Of a stretch of 64,000 bases of DNA, positions 34,253 through 46,869 are shown piece by piece. Made by a program: the position numbers and the translations under genes. A model generated the notes under the pieces. The model was not told the origin of the DNA. It saw nothing but the letters and a program-made list of their open reading frames with translations, and made no database searches. Position 1 is the first letter of the stretch; each line of letters starts with the position of its first letter. This stretch comes from Reticulitermes speratus (Eukaryota > Arthropoda > Insecta > Blattodea > Rhinotermitidae): contig JAJKFL010000042.1 in the NCBI GenBank assembly GCA_021186555.1, positions 41,081,980 to 41,145,979 on the forward strand, written 5' to 3'.

Positions 34253-34704
34253 ACGTTTCGGTGATTTTCTTCAGTCCCGCCATTAGCCAGGGCAGCACCT
34301 CGAGTATGGCACCACCGCTCCTTCCAAATCCTAATCCACCATTCACAAATAATCGTACCACAGACGCCACACATATAACCTCAGTACTGACCGCGTCATT
34401 CCAGCCACTGATCCAGATCCTGAGACAGACGAATCCAGTACACATTCCTCTACCCTGTTTCTTCACGACCCATTTTACTGCGAAGCTCCCATTTAAGCAC
34501 AGGTCTCCTAAATCATATAACACTCCCATCTGTTTTCCGACTAAAATTCTGTACACAAAACTCATCCTCCTTTATTTTCCTGTACTAAAAAACGTGTAGA
34601 TTCTAAACCAGGCTGAAAAAAGTGTCGCCTTCAACAAAAGTATTTACCATAATATGCCACTGAAGTCTGAGCCACTCTGTATTAGGGGTCCGTGCGTAGT
34701 GAGT

Positions 34705-35245
34705 TTTATACAAGACAGGCAGTGTACGTATAACGTATCACTGAGGCGCTTTCGTGTAACCATTGTTACTAGGAAAAGCAATAAGTATTACACATTCTCA
34801 GTGTGTGTCTGTAGCCTTAGTTATCTAGCATGCAAAGCGCATGCGCCGTATTATATTGTCATCTGTGGCCTGTCTGGCTGTACCATATTTTTCCAAATTA
34901 TCTCATAGATGGCACGATTTCCGGGGGAAAAAAATTCTTGAACATAAAATAAATGTGTTTTGATTTTCTCTACAAGTTTTGTCTGAAACGCTTCTCATTC
35001 TAAGATGAATTTAGCGAGATATTATCATAAATATACATAGGTCTTCACGTAAAGTACCCGTTATTCTTGTCAGGTTTTAATCAAACTTGAATTTTCTCGA
35101 CAGATTTCCGAAGAAAATACTCAAATATCTAATTTTATGAAAACCTGTCCAGTGGGAGACGAGTTGTTCCATGCGGGCAGACGGACAGACAGAAAGACAT
35201 GACAAAGTTAACCGTCGCTTTTCGCAATTTTGCTAAAGCGCGTAA
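34705..35245 (+). repeat. Unclassified interspersed repeat U1, second copy
   Basis: Same order of blocks as at 8640. Partial relatives occur at 4740-4965, 13850-14330, 20385-20515, 35890-36000 and 36250-37040. Confidence 0.6.
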
Positions 35246-35849
35246 GAACTGAGTACGAAAATGTCAAATTAATGTAAACAGTTGGCACAGAAGAATGAAA
35301 GGTGCGATAGTGGTCTATCTTAAGGTATTATTCGGCCACTGCCTGTAGTGACTGACAGAAACATATCAAGGCAGTTGATCTACAGGCTAAGATCAGAGCT
35401 GAACATCCACATCATGAGGACTGCAATCACCTCGCCACACGACATTCAGTCCCGATAAACTGAAAGCACTGGAGTACGCTGCAACTGTCGTATTAGCAAT
35501 GCCTACGAAGGAACAGACAGTAAAGCTTCATGCTGGCCTGCAGCAATGACGTGTAGGACTCGTGAAAATAAACAGTCGTTTAATGAAAAACTCAGCTAAT
35601 ATCGGCTACATTCAATACCGTACACCACGTACGTTAAAGCCCAGCGGTCTTCTACGAACAGGCGCGCATAAAACGCCCACACTTCAACACGGACACTAAA
35701 ACTGTCGTGCCGTGCGATACCTCACAATTATACATTTAACATTAAGTGAACAATCGATTAACGTGTGAATGGGAACAAATTTTAGTGCGAAAAAAATTAA
35801 TATTTGTCAGTAAATTCTCATCATTTTCTCTACAACTTTCGTTCGAAAC

Positions 35850-35854
35850 ACCCC

Positions 35855-35885
<31 letters not shown>

Positions 35886-35897
35886 AAAAAAAAAAAA
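35850..35897. repeat. Poly-C / poly-A run
   Basis: About 25 C followed by about 20 A. Other homopolymer tracts are at 7673 (G), 7939 (G), 20518 (G), 28131 (A), 29304 (C then A), 31363 (G), 32342 (C), 32536 (C) and 63967 (G). Confidence 0.9.
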
Positions 35898-36056
35898 TCA
35901 AAAGAAACGCTCAAAATTCGCCCATAAACACATGCACACATTCACTTAGCGTCCCCTTGTGCCCCCATTTTAACCAAAATTTCAATGTGTCGACAATGTT
36001 AGTAAATGAATTCTAAAAGGTTCTGACGATGGTATATAACATTGAGTAGGCCTACT

Positions 36057-36246
36057 AATTGTCTTCTGGACTTTGTCCATCGTCCGGATAAAACACAAAA
36101 ATATTAAATCACGTCTAAAGAACCCATCTGACTAGGCGTCTCCCCTCCCTTCACCTGAAGACGGAAGAAGAACCAGTTTCCGAAACGTCGTGATTTTTAA
36201 ATTTTTATATTTTATCCGGACGATGGACAAAGTCCAGAAGACAATT
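36057..36246. mobile_element. Inverted-repeat hammerhead element
   Basis: The outer arms (about 60 bp) are inverted copies: AATTGTCTTCTGGACTTTG... at the left and the complement ending at 36246. The right arm contains the outward hammerhead at 36151. The matching left region is decayed. Confidence 0.7.
36151..36193 (+). ncRNA. Hammerhead ribozyme, ACGT-C type
   Basis: Plus strand: TCAC, CUGAAGA (36155-36161), C, stem II GGAA...TTCC, GAA (36182-36184), ACGT, C, then GTGA. Stem I is TCAC/GTGA. The core is complete and stem III is the four-base palindrome ACGT. Confidence 0.62.
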
Positions 36247-36375
36247 CGTTCTAGATGTCAGTAAAATTCCCCGATTACCAAATTTCACAAAAATCCGTTC
36301 AGCGATACTCAAGTTACAAATGCATGTTTATTCAACTATCATTCACACACAACAAGCTATTTTGTACACGTTATC

Positions 36376-36419
36376 TTGGCGACTAGTTTAGGCTCAAAAC
36401 ACGAGCCATCATCAGGCCA
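36376..36419 (-). ncRNA. Hammerhead ribozyme, G12 change
   Basis: Minus strand: TGGC, CUGAUGA (36415-36409), U, stem II GGCTC...GAGCC, TAA instead of GAA, palindromic ACTAGT, C, then GCCA. Stem I is TGGC/GCCA. Confidence 0.6.
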
Positions 36420-36639
36420 CCAACAAGAACACTAAAAACGGAACACTCTGTATATCATAAGATGGAGATCTCCCCCTTTACATCAGAAGATACATTGTAA
36501 GCGTATGTAAAACAAATTAAAGTTTTTTCATGAGGTCTAAGCAAAGTATTAAAACTGTATAACTATGCAGTAAGTTTTAAAAATACCGAAGCTGTTATAA
36601 AAAACAATAAAATGATTTAAAAGCAGAGTGTCAACTGTA

Positions 36640-36946
36640 AAGGTAAAGCAATCCCATTACAGGCCTTGACAGGCCCTTAGGGTCCCAGGAGGTTGAGGCT
36701 CCCAGATTTTTAGACAATCGGCACATGAAGGTGGTAAGGTTGCCAGCCCTACGCACCGGCCGCCTTTACCCCCCAGGAAAGATTCCTGGCACTCATTTCT
36801 GTTAGAGGCTGAGTCGACCCCAGGGCCACAGTGCGACCGAAACGATTATGTCAATGAAAACTTCCAGTGACACCATCGGGAATCGAACCCGCGACGTTCC
36901 GGTTTGTAGCGCAGTGCCTCAACCAACTGCGCCACCGCGTGCCCCG
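36640..36946 (-). mobile_element. SINE family C
   Basis: Reverse-oriented full copy, starting GTAAAGGTAAAGCAATCCC and ending CACCGCGTGCCCC. Confidence 0.82.
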
Positions 36947-37049
36947 AGTTAACTCAAGTTATTACGTGCAAACAGACGGAAGGATATGAAGAAACTAATA
37001 GGCACATTTCTGCAAATTTTCTTTCCGAACGCACCAAAGACTTAACACT

Positions 37050-39800
37050 CTCTGGAGGAGGCAGTTCGTATTTGAACAATGTACGGTACTTACGTGTTCC
37101 AAACTCTGCAATAAATTGGCGGATAAGCAAACATAGGGGCAAGTTTCTGCAAGCAAGTACCTCAGTGGTCTTCGGCTCTAAGTTCCGGTCCGAATGTGAA
37201 CAATGGCGTACTTTCATACACAAAGGCAGCCCTACTGACTGCATCCCACGGAAAATTCAGTCTATTATATAATGAAGAGTATTAACACCTCCCACTTCAT
37301 GTGGAAGAAGTTCCGGCTTATTTGAAGCCGTTATTCACAAAAGATCGACTCCGATTGGCGGTTTTAAGTGTGTTATTTAACGACGCCAACAGTTTGCATG
37401 ATACAGCTGACGTACCGTAATGACAACGAATCCGGAACCAGTGGCGTGCCGTTACTAACGGAAATTATAAACTTTAAAAAAAAGCACAATTATTTATTAT
37501 ATTTCCTTTTTTATCCCAATAATTTAAATTTTTTGAGCGCTGAAAATCATTTTTTAATTTCAAATATTCACTTTGCTGCTCCTTGGACTCTGCCGCCCAG
37601 ATCGGCCGCACCACTCGCACCCCCCCCCCCTTCAGTTACGCCCCTGGACAGAACCTCTGTAACATTCGTAAATTCGCATAACGCTCGTAGCTGCAGCCTG
37701 TTCGCGTATGAGAAGTGCAGAAGCCATAAATAACATTTCCGACTACACTAATGGAGCTAACAATCTACAGGATACAACACTAGTGGTAAATACCGGCGCA
37801 TCTTAAATCCTTCAACACTTTCTAGCATAATCACCTTCCTTTCTCCAATAAAACAGATAATTAAATTACACCTTCATTGCTCTGAAGGTACAGTTTCGAA
37901 TACAGAGATGTCACACGTAAAAGTGAACAAAAATAGTACACGTTTCCACAGAAATATCGTGAGACTGAGAACATATAAACATACGTGAACAAAACGTCGA
38001 ACAAGTTCCTTTCTAAAGAAACTTTGGACAATACTGGAGCAAGATCTGAAGCACCTACACGACAATCTTTCAGGCGGTTATCCCAGCAAACCGGTGTACC
38101 AATGTCATCTGTATAGGCAGCCACAAAACTGCTTCGTTTGAAACCATACAAATTTACAGCTGTGCTAAAACTCCAGGATGCAGACTGCGTTGCGACAGTA
38201 CAGTTTTGTAAATGGTTTTGTGAAACAGTGTGTAGTGGTGAAGTCAATACATTGCTAACTCATTTTACAGATGATATTACTTAAACGGCCACATAAATAC
38301 TCAAAATTATAGATACAGGTCGGCAGACAATACCAGACTAATATAGCGTGCAGTTACAGTCACAGGACATTAAAGTTGGAGTGTAAGAATAATTGGACCC
38401 ATTTCCTTTCCAGACATAATAAACTCAGCAAGGCTCACTAGACAAAGTCTCGTACCATATCCGATCTGAAGTCATGTGACAATGATCTGTGGAAATCTGA
38501 AAAACAACATAAAAAAACATTCCACAGAGAAGATGAACTTAAAGAAATCATCAGACCTTCCGTATTGGCAAATTTATAGACAAGAATTCCGAACACATTT
38601 TAATATTACGTATGTTCACCTGGTGCCAAGCAAGTTTGAGAACTGATGACGGGTTTTCCAATACCTGCTTCAACATGCAAGTTATATTATACTGCGTAAT
38701 AAAAACTGTCAATGCAGATTCTGTGAGCTGGACCCGCGTTAAGTGATACACTTGTACATACGCAGATTGACATTATTTATAGATCAATAATTATACAATT
38801 CACAGACACACATATATATCTTCACACATTCAATACTTCATAATGAAGACATGCGTAAGCTAAATTCCTCACCATTACGTTACGGTATATAGCACGCAGC
38901 GCTGTTAAAGTAAAAAATAATGAACGCATACATTTTCCTTTCGGACAAAAAAATAAATTAACTTATCACGTGTGACAAAGCGGTTTTGAGGAATTCGATT
39001 TAGCCCCCGTGTTACGAATCGATAGGGACAAAACCGAAATTCAAACTACCCGTTACTAACTTCTCTCTTCGCACACACCCTGAAACAGCTCGGTGCTTGA
39101 CACATGGAGTTGGGCGGACGCGTACAGTTTCACCATCAGGCATTCGTTTACGTAGTTCGTGCAAACGCATAATAAACAGGAACTTTATGCTGTCACACAA
39201 CTACGCCTACTTCCGGGCTCTAAATTAATCTTACGTTCTACGCGACGTTCTTAGTAAGACGCATCAGTAACACAACAATGCCGAACAAGCAAAGCAAACG
39301 CTTGTCCCCTTTGAAGATTTCCTAGGATTACGATAACACGTTGCGTATGAGAGAGGCAGCAAAGGTAAGCTTACATTTCTTGCTTTGGAATCTGGCTGTC
39401 TGGTGCTAAGAGAAGACAGTCTATATCCTGTAAGGAATTGTCATTTGCAGGTTCTTAAGTACCGTCTCTAGGAAGGCAAATCCGATTATATGCTGTGGAT
39501 ATGTGTGTGCAATGACTCTCTCGCTTTCACCGTAAACCGAACGCTAAGCCTCACACAATTCCTACAAATCTACAGTGCACACAGCGCAACGGAATATCAT
39601 AAATTAATTCCATTACATCCGCTGAACAACACGAGGCAGTATTTAAAATCGATTCCCAAGCTTGCCCAAAACCGAATTAGGAGGATCTTTATACGAATTT
39701 TAAAGAGTCCAAATTAACACCTCAACACTCTCATGACACCGAGTCATCATTGAAACACTAACAGTCATTCGGATAGTCAAGAAACGTTCCGTCTTTTATG
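37050..39800. other. No gene recognised
   Basis: A 128-codon minus frame at 37861-38247 and small frames show no known motif. Homopolymer C at 37620 and scattered AT-rich DNA. I see nothing I can name here. Confidence 0.5.
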
Positions 39801-39965
39801 CAAACCATATACTTCATCGTCGTGTTCGTAACAGCCCGTTCGTGGTCCATATCCTGAGCTTGATAAATCCGGTCTAAACCCTCTGGCGCCTATTTGCCTA
39901 AAATTCACTTTAATATTATCCTCCCAGCCACGCCTACGTCTTCCAAATCGTCTCATCTCTTCTCC
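39800..39965 (-). pseudogene. Retrotransposon tail fragment
   Basis: CGTGGTCCATATCCTGAGCT, AATATTATCCTCCCAGCCAC and GCCTACGTCTTCCAAATCG match the family in reverse. Confidence 0.55.
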
Positions 39966-40127
39966 TCACGTTGTCCGACTACAATGTTATGCACTATCTC
40001 ATTTTTACCATGAGCCTTACATGGATCTCACGATCTCAGTCGCCACAAAATCAGCAGCAAATATATGGAACACTTAATTACCGGTACATGCATCAGTTCC
40101 AAAATGAAACCAATTCTAAATACAGTA

Positions 40128-40200
40128 CAGTAAACCCTCGGTTATCCACGCAACTGGACGGAAGATTTAGATCTAAAAAAACCGATCATCCTATTGTTAG
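40128..40200 (+). mobile_element. Pogo-like terminal fragment
   Basis: TA followed by CAGTAAACCCTCGGTTATCC; no right end recognised. A similar remnant may lie at 55985-56060. Confidence 0.4.
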
Positions 40201-40498
40201 AGGCCCGCTTAGTAGCCTACAGCCCTGCCTACAGACTTGACTTTAGAAAGCCGAATAATAGAACCTAGGCAATGCACATACACGTACACAGTATAATTTT
40301 GATATGTCCTATATTAAGAAAACAAGTCCTAAAAGCGTACTCGTATTTTAAGGCCTAAATATGTGTAGGGAGATTTCGTCACTTAATAGCAGGGTAGGCC
40401 TAACTAGACCTAGGCTAGCCTAATTGTCATGCTGCGTAAATGTAGTTCTACAGGCTACATCACTGGACCCCCACAAACATACGCACATTCTTTTTTTT

Positions 40499-40752
40499 TT
40501 CATGGCGCAACAGCCCTTAGTGGGCCAGGGCCTCCTCATTATTGAGACTTCACGTTCACACTTAAGACACACCACACTCGGTAGGACTACTCTGGACGAG
40601 GGACCAGCCCGACACAGAGACCTCTACCTGACAACACACAACACTCACAAGAGACAGACAGCCATGCCCCCGGTGGGATTCGAACCCACAATCCCAGCGA
40701 GCGAGCGGCCGCAGACCCACGCCTTAGACCGCGCGGACACTGGGATCGGCAC
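40499..40752 (-). mobile_element. tRNA-derived SINE, family D
   Basis: Second copy of the family at 26695. A poly-T run at 40490-40500 is its poly(A) tail in reverse. The B box reads GTGGGTTCGAATCCCACC on the minus strand. Confidence 0.82.
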
Positions 40753-41196
40753 ACAGCACAATACGTTACTTAAATTCAAGTTTTTTACACACAAATCATA
40801 CAAAAACGCTATTTTTTCGGTGGGTTGGAAGAGCGGTTCGGTTGATGAACATTCGCATGACCGTTTGCTGTACTTACACGCAGATTATGTCCATCCTTTT
40901 ACTAACTTATTTCAATTCCGACGATTAACTGAGCAGTTTTTTTGCCTTCTGAACCACACGTTAACATATATTTCTCTAAACATCTGACCCTAATCCCCTC
41001 TCCTTCTGCCTCAATACGTATTGTCTATCATCGCATATCCATGTTACTGAACAGCCCGCAGACTTCCTGCGTCCATGCCTGCTATCTCTATATTAGCAAC
41101 AGTGTGAAACAGCTTGTATTCGAAACTACCAAATAAATACCCAGAGTCAAGCAAACACAACTATTTATTATAAAATCACTCTGTTTTTATATAAAA

Positions 41197-41236
41197 TTGC
41201 TACATGTTTCAATCCTCAAGGGTCATCATTAGGCAA
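41197..41236 (-). ncRNA. Degenerate hammerhead motif
   Basis: Minus strand: TTGC, CUAAUGA (G5 changed to A), a weak stem II, GAA, palindromic ACATGT, A, then GCAA. Stem I TTGC/GCAA is still perfect. Confidence 0.5.
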
Positions 41237-41320
41237 GACTGTGTGAGAGGTCAGTAGTAAACATTTTAAGTTTCTGGAACTTAAAAATTAAAATGTTCAT
41301 CACCGACCTTTCACACATTC

Positions 41321-41361
41321 TTGCCTAATGATGGTCCTTAAACAGATGAAACATTTAGCAA
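41321..41361 (+). ncRNA. Degenerate hammerhead motif
   Basis: Plus strand: TTGC, CUAAUGA, a weak stem II starting GGTCC, GAA, ACATTT, A, then GCAA. Partner of the 41197 motif, sharing the same CUAAUGA change. Confidence 0.42.
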
Positions 41362-41536
41362 TCTTATATAAAAGCAGAGTGTTTCATAATAAATAGTTGT
41401 GTTGACTGCTTGAATCTGGGTACTTAACTAACAAAACGCAACGGAATGTCCTCTGTTACGATCACCAAGTGATAAATGTGATGACAATGGTGATAAAGAT
41501 GATGTTAATAACAACAATCAATTATGGTTGTTACAG

Positions 41537-42649
41537 ATAGCTCAACCCAGTACGTATTGCAGAGCTACAGTCAAAAGCATAAGGACAGCCTCTGACATGA
41601 TGACATTCGTACAAACCGCATGGATAATGAGGAAGAATTTTCAGCTTCTAATTGGACTGCACTGCCTCATTTATGTCTACTGCCTCGTGCCAATTTCGGC
41701 AAATTCAATGCCAGACTCACCTTCATCTGTCACCAGCCATGGAAGAATCAACTATGGCTACTTAGAACAAGTTCCTGAGAAAGCTTCAACAGCGACACGA
41801 CAACGTGTCACAGACCGCCCTCAGAATGATGCAACTCGCCTGACAAACATCGTACTGCCTAAAATACCCATCAGCATTAGACGCATCATCAAAGGAAGTA
41901 CCCAAGAGTCCAGCTTTCCAAACGAGATTCATTATAGCAGCAGTAATGGCTTAACACACTCCATAAACAGTTTTGAAGATGACACAGGCTGCTGCAATAC
42001 GCAAGTCTTCAACAAAGAAGGGTTTCAGCATATTGGAGATTTTAAATTACATAACGAAATGCAATGGAACAAACAAGACTACAGTAACTACAATGATAAA
42101 GAAACTTATATTCCAGGTTTCAATGATATAAATGTGGTACTTCCATCTAATAAAAGGATAGAAAGCAGTAATTCCCACACTTATTACGCACACCCTTCTC
42201 AAGATCTGGATACAATTTCAGATGTTTATGCACAGAATCAAGTCAGCTCCAACAGAGTTGTTCTCCCCTTCAACAGACCAAATATCATGGACCTCGTACA
42301 GCAGCTGTTTTCAGTGAACCACGACATGCAATGGGGACCACTAACAATGTCACATGATAATGCTGTAGATGAGTTGGAACCCATACAAGAAGTGAAGAAA
42401 AATAGTTTCCCATATTGGGGGGCTAATGGAATGCCTTTCAATGTTCTGTACATGACGCCACCATCAAAACCCACAGTGGTCAAAGTCAAACAGATGGTGA
42501 CGCCTGTACCCCCCACTACCAGTCAATGGCAGCAAGTCGCCGTACAAAATGCTCCAAGAAATGGGAACAGCAGAGGAGGACGTAAAAGCCGCAGGCAGTT
42601 ATTCCCCCCATTTTTTACTTGGTATAGCTGGGTATCACGCGGAAAATAG
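41537..42649 (+). CDS. Secreted-type protein exon, candidate prohormone or peptide precursor
   Basis: I do not recognise this family. A splice acceptor (TTACAG) ends at 41536. The first ATGs are at 41597 and 41600, with another at 41627; translation from 41597 gives 350 residues to the TAG at 42647. The start is followed by a hydrophobic run (FQLLIGLHCLIYVYCLV) ending near PISANS, a likely signal peptide. The middle is polar, rich in Asn, Ser and Gln, with two adjacent cysteines (GCCN) and no obvious domain. The C-terminus has a basic patch RGGRKSRR followed by QLFPPFFTWYSWVSRGK and stop. The pattern of dibasic site, Gln start and terminal Gly-Lys is that of a processed amidated peptide, but this is inference. 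The 1.1-kb open frame in AT-rich DNA is unlikely by chance. Other 5' exons probably lie upstream. Confidence 0.7.
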   Translation: MAQPSTYCRATVKSIRTASDMMTFVQTAWIMRKNFQLLIGLHCLIYVYCLVPISANSMPDSPSSVTSHGRINYGYLEQVPEKASTATRQRVTDRPQNDATRLTNIVLPKIPISIRRIIKGSTQESSFPNEIHYSSSNGLTHSINSFEDDTGCCNTQVFNKEGFQHIGDFKLHNEMQWNKQDYSNYNDKETYIPGFNDINVVLPSNKRIESSNSHTYYAHPSQDLDTISDVYAQNQVSSNRVVLPFNRPNIMDLVQQLFSVNHDMQWGPLTMSHDNAVDELEPIQEVKKNSFPYWGANGMPFNVLYMTPPSKPTVVKVKQMVTPVPPTTSQWQQVAVQNAPRNGNSRGGRKSRRQLFPPFFTWYSWVSRGK

Positions 42650-45600
42650 CTTGCTCATGGTACGTCAATTCATACACAGCATCTCCCATACAGCGTCTAT
42701 CAAAATCTTAAAACCAACAAACTTATGCGTAAAATTTAAAAGAATGAACATTTCGGTAAATTCATACCCCTCGTTAATACATATTCATTTCTTTAGCTCT
42801 GAATTACTGAGAGCATTTTCTGATTCTTTTAAAGACATGACATATTAATGCATATCTTAGAGAGTTCACTGTACCAGCCACATTTAATTATACAACAGAC
42901 ATTTATTTTTATATATAGTCTTACTTGACCCTGAATTTCAGCCATGGCACAAAGTTTGAGAACTGCACATGGCATATTTACGTTCAAGAAAACATATGAT
43001 CTACAGAAGAAGAGTGCAAGAACGATGGATAAGAAAGCTAACTGCAAAACATTGTGTGAAAAATATTCTGTCATTTCTGTCTCTGGAATAGAGAAACATT
43101 ATAATGTTATCAATGTTACAGCATATTATTTGAAGAAACATTAAAATGTTTTGTAAGTACTGCGTTATTTCAGCGTCCTTATGTTTGCAATAAATAATAC
43201 ATAACATATTCTACAGCCAGTATGACAGAGATAAATTTTAATACATACTTCAAGGGGTGTGAAGGTACAATGATTTGTGAAACATGTATCAGGCTAACTC
43301 ACACCAAATATGACTTAAAACAATTTATATTTATGGCCACTAAACACAAAAAAATTGTATGTAAGTTACTCACAGGGTAACCAAATGTTAAGAGCTTCTA
43401 AAATGAGCTGTCATGCATTATTGGTTGCAGTGTGAATGCACTCCTATATACAGAAAGATACATATACATGTATGTACCTATCAGGGGTAGCCACAATGCA
43501 GTTCACACAAGTTGCTTGTAAAGAACAGTATTCAAGTAATTTACATGCACACGAGGCTGAGCATGGACAGAATTTTAAAATACTTTTTAAAGAAAGGAAA
43601 CTCATTACTAACTGAAACTAACCTACTGTAGTTGCATGAACAGAAATAAGAAGCCATCAAATAAGGCAAAAATATTTCGTTAAAACAATGCTCTTGCCTA
43701 TGTTGCCTCCAAAAGTGCGGCTCCCTGAAGATTGTCTAGCTGGCCACCCCTGGTATATATAAAACATGTACAGGACCAGCATACACCTAAATATCACTGG
43801 AGCATAAAACGGGTTTATTTACATAATTAGATGACTGCCAATTAATTGTAACAGTACGAAAAAACGAACGGAAGAATGGCAGAAGTTAATATGCTTTTAA
43901 GAAACACGCAAATGGAACGTCATTAAATGCACAGCACCTAAGTTATGCCACATGGTTCACCTGTGCTATTGTGCCAATCCTGTCAACATACCTCAATTAA
44001 AGTGATGGTAATTTCAATAGAGTATCTAATCAGAAAAGTAAGTTCCATATTCTGTGGAAATAAATATAAAATTTGCTACAGAACAGGTATATATTTAAGC
44101 AAGTGACACTAAGTTACACCACATTAACACTTCTTTATACGAGAAAGTATTTACTCTGTAACCAACAGGTGGCACACTGTGAATAAGCAAGGTGTGCTTT
44201 CTTATTCAATCAAGAACAGTGAGTGCATAAATCAATTCTGCAAACTTGTACATCCACTACAATTTTGATTATGAGATAAATTTCATAACTCTTTCCCTAC
44301 AAATTCGTATTAGTGTGGTGACTTAGTACGTTGCATGTAAGTACCGGTACATAAAAAATATTAAATTTGCAGATTTGTCAAAGTTTGAAGACTGTATTCA
44401 GTCTTGTCTACTTTTCTTATTTTATAAGAAACAATAGGTTGGGATACTTACATCAATGGGTCTGTTCCTCCCCCCACCCCCCAATTATAACTTCTGAATC
44501 AACAGACAAATTTACAAAAAATTTGGGAAGTTACTCACATGCACGACTATACAGCATTCATTTTCAATTTGAATAAAAGATAATACCATCCCTGCTGTTT
44601 ACCACAGCCACTGATATGCAACTGTATGTAAGTCTGCATAAACAATCAATATAAAACCAAATACTGAAATATGTAACAAATAAAAAATGTATGTGATGCA
44701 TTACTTAGGAACCATGAATGTTAAACAAATATGCTCCTATTCCACCTTCAATGAGCTCTCGCTAATCCATCTCTCCTTTTATCTTATCTGGCACTTTAAA
44801 ATAAAACTACAATCACGAACAGCAACCAAGAAAAATGGTTACAAAATGCTTTCAATTATCAGTCACTATAGCAATATTTCAAATAACACAAGACTTTGGA
44901 TATAAAATTTATCACATTCATGCCAACAGACTATCAAAAAAGGTCACCGGGTCACACCCATGACTGGAGTGGTTCTATAATCAGGACATGCCATTTTGAG
45001 TCCTGCCAATCTCAAGATCAAAAACCAATCTCCACTTTGACTACAATTCATTTGCCATTATCTTACACCTGCCATCTGGCTGAACAGTCGAATGACATAA
45101 TTAAATTAATCTTGGTTGCTGAGTAGACAGGACAGACGGCATGGTGCCAGAGGGACAGGTCTAGTGTAGCTGTGACACTTTTACAAACACCTGTGAATCT
45201 GGCACTACAGAAGCCTGCACTCTGTTGCAAACATACATGACTAAACAATGCATTGAAGTATTTTTGTAATGTGTAACAACCTCAGATTAAACATTCATAC
45301 TTCAGAAAAATATAACAGCTATTCAGCAAAGATGGATGTTCATCAGTCAGCAACACGCTGTGACATATGCAACAAGTCTACGAACAGCCTGTTCATACTA
45401 AACAGGGTTAGCTAAAGGTTACGATAGACAGACAAAGAAGACAGAGATGACAGGCAGATAAATACACATACACAGATATGTAGGGAGGTATACACTTATA
45501 AACATAAATGGATACAGATGTCTGTCTGCCTGTATGTGTGTCTGTCTGTCCGTCTGTCTGTCTATCTATCTATCTATATATCTGTTTGTCTATATGTATA

Positions 45601-45749
45601 TCTATGTATCTGCCTATCTATCTGTACATCTATCTATCTATCTATCTATATAATCTATCTACCTAACTGTCTGTCTGTCTATCTATCTATCTATATATCT
45701 ATCTGTTCATCTATATGTCTATCTACATATCTGCCTATCTATCTATATA

Positions 45750-45839
<90 letters not shown>

Positions 45840-46550
45840 CATCCATCTATCTATCTATCTACCTACATTTATGTATCTGGTGAAAGGAAATTCATGCACA
45901 AGCTCTCCTTAGTGTGATTCCTCATTACAACATAAGAAATTCCATACGACATTATGCCCTGAGACGTGTAGTTTTTGAGATACATGTCACCGTCATATGG
46001 TGTAACAAACTTTTCAGACAATAAAGTGTCTTGCTAAGTGTACTCAAGACAAACAGCGCAGAGCAGGGCTCAGTTGTGATGCTACTAGAACGACGATTAC
46101 TCCATGCATATCCACAATCATTAATACTCTTGTTCCCTGAACTATAAGATACTGAATACAGATTTTATATGAAGCTGCAGTGATGTTTTGCACACTACAA
46201 ATGTACATCGAACTGAGTACCAACCAACAGCATCAAAGGCAAAGACTAATGGACACAAAAAAGGTGACAGGAATTTAGCTTAATTACCAGATTAATTGGG
46301 TTTCTTGTCACCCACCCCATGCGCCAGATTCTAATTACATCCCTACTGATTAAGTTTATGTAACAGTATGTGAGCCTACAACCAGGCAGACTTAATATTA
46401 ATAAGAAGGAAGAAAAAAAATATTAACTGCCCTGTGAACACTTTGCCATCATTTTAAATCATAATTTTGCATGTTCCAAACAAAATGCAACAATGGTACA
46501 TGAATCATTATTAGATTATTTACCGATGCCACAACAATTTCAGAGGTTAT
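42650..46550. other. CpG-poor non-coding stretch
   Basis: AT-rich and CpG-poor (12 CpG counted by hand in 43001-44000), with only a microsatellite at 45530. Possibly the last intron of RBM42 or the 3' UTR of the 41.5-kb gene. No exon of either was found. Confidence 0.5.
45530..45875. repeat. Microsatellite (TCTA/TCTG)n
   Basis: Long tetranucleotide array, mostly CTAT and CTGT units. The 121-codon Ser/Tyr/Leu frame over it is an artefact. Confidence 0.95.
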
Positions 46551-46563
46551 ACAACTGCATCAC

Positions 46564-46852
46564 AGGCCAGGATAGCGTAGTCGGTATAACGACTCGCTAC
46601 GAGCTGGACGGTCCGGGGATCGAATTCTGGTCGGGGCGAGATTTTCAGCACCCGTCCAGACCTGCCCTGGGGCCTACCCAGCCTCCTGTACAATGGGTAC
46701 CGGGTCATTCCCAGGGGGTAAAGCGGCCGGGGCGTGGCGTTGACCACCCACCCCCAACTAGCACCGAAGTTAAGGAAAGAGAAGAGCTATACCTCTACTC
46801 CCCCTCTGGGCCTTCATGGCCTGTTCCAGGGTGAATTTTACCTTTACCTTAC
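46564..46852 (+). mobile_element. SINE family A, full length, with target-site duplications
   Basis: Flanked by perfect 13-bp ACAACTGCATCAC at 46551-46563 and 46853-46865. CpG-rich inside otherwise CpG-poor DNA, so probably a recent arrival. Confidence 0.9.
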
Positions 46853-46869
46853 ACAACTGCATCACTACC

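Larger units (their letters stand above)
41138..41422. mobile_element. Inverted-repeat hammerhead element upstream of the secreted-protein exon
   Basis: Inverted arms begin TACCCAGAGTCAAGCA at the left and end with the complement (GCTTGAATCTGGGTA) at the right. Two outward degenerate hammerheads lie inside. The element ends 114 bp before the splice acceptor at 41536. Confidence 0.7.

Noticed and set aside
37861..38247. 128-codon minus-strand frame
   Set aside because: No motif, no splice or codon-use support; left as unrecognised.
40424..40987. 187-codon plus-strand frame
   Set aside because: It runs through a reverse SINE family D copy (PPVGFEPTIPASE is SINE-encoded) and is not a gene.
41528..41596. 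Start of the secreted protein at 41528
   Set aside because: The codon there is TTG and lies inside the intron before the acceptor at 41536; the ATG at 41597 is preferred.
45518..45912. 121-codon Ser/Tyr/Leu/Ile frame
   Set aside because: Pure translation of a TCTA/TCTG microsatellite.
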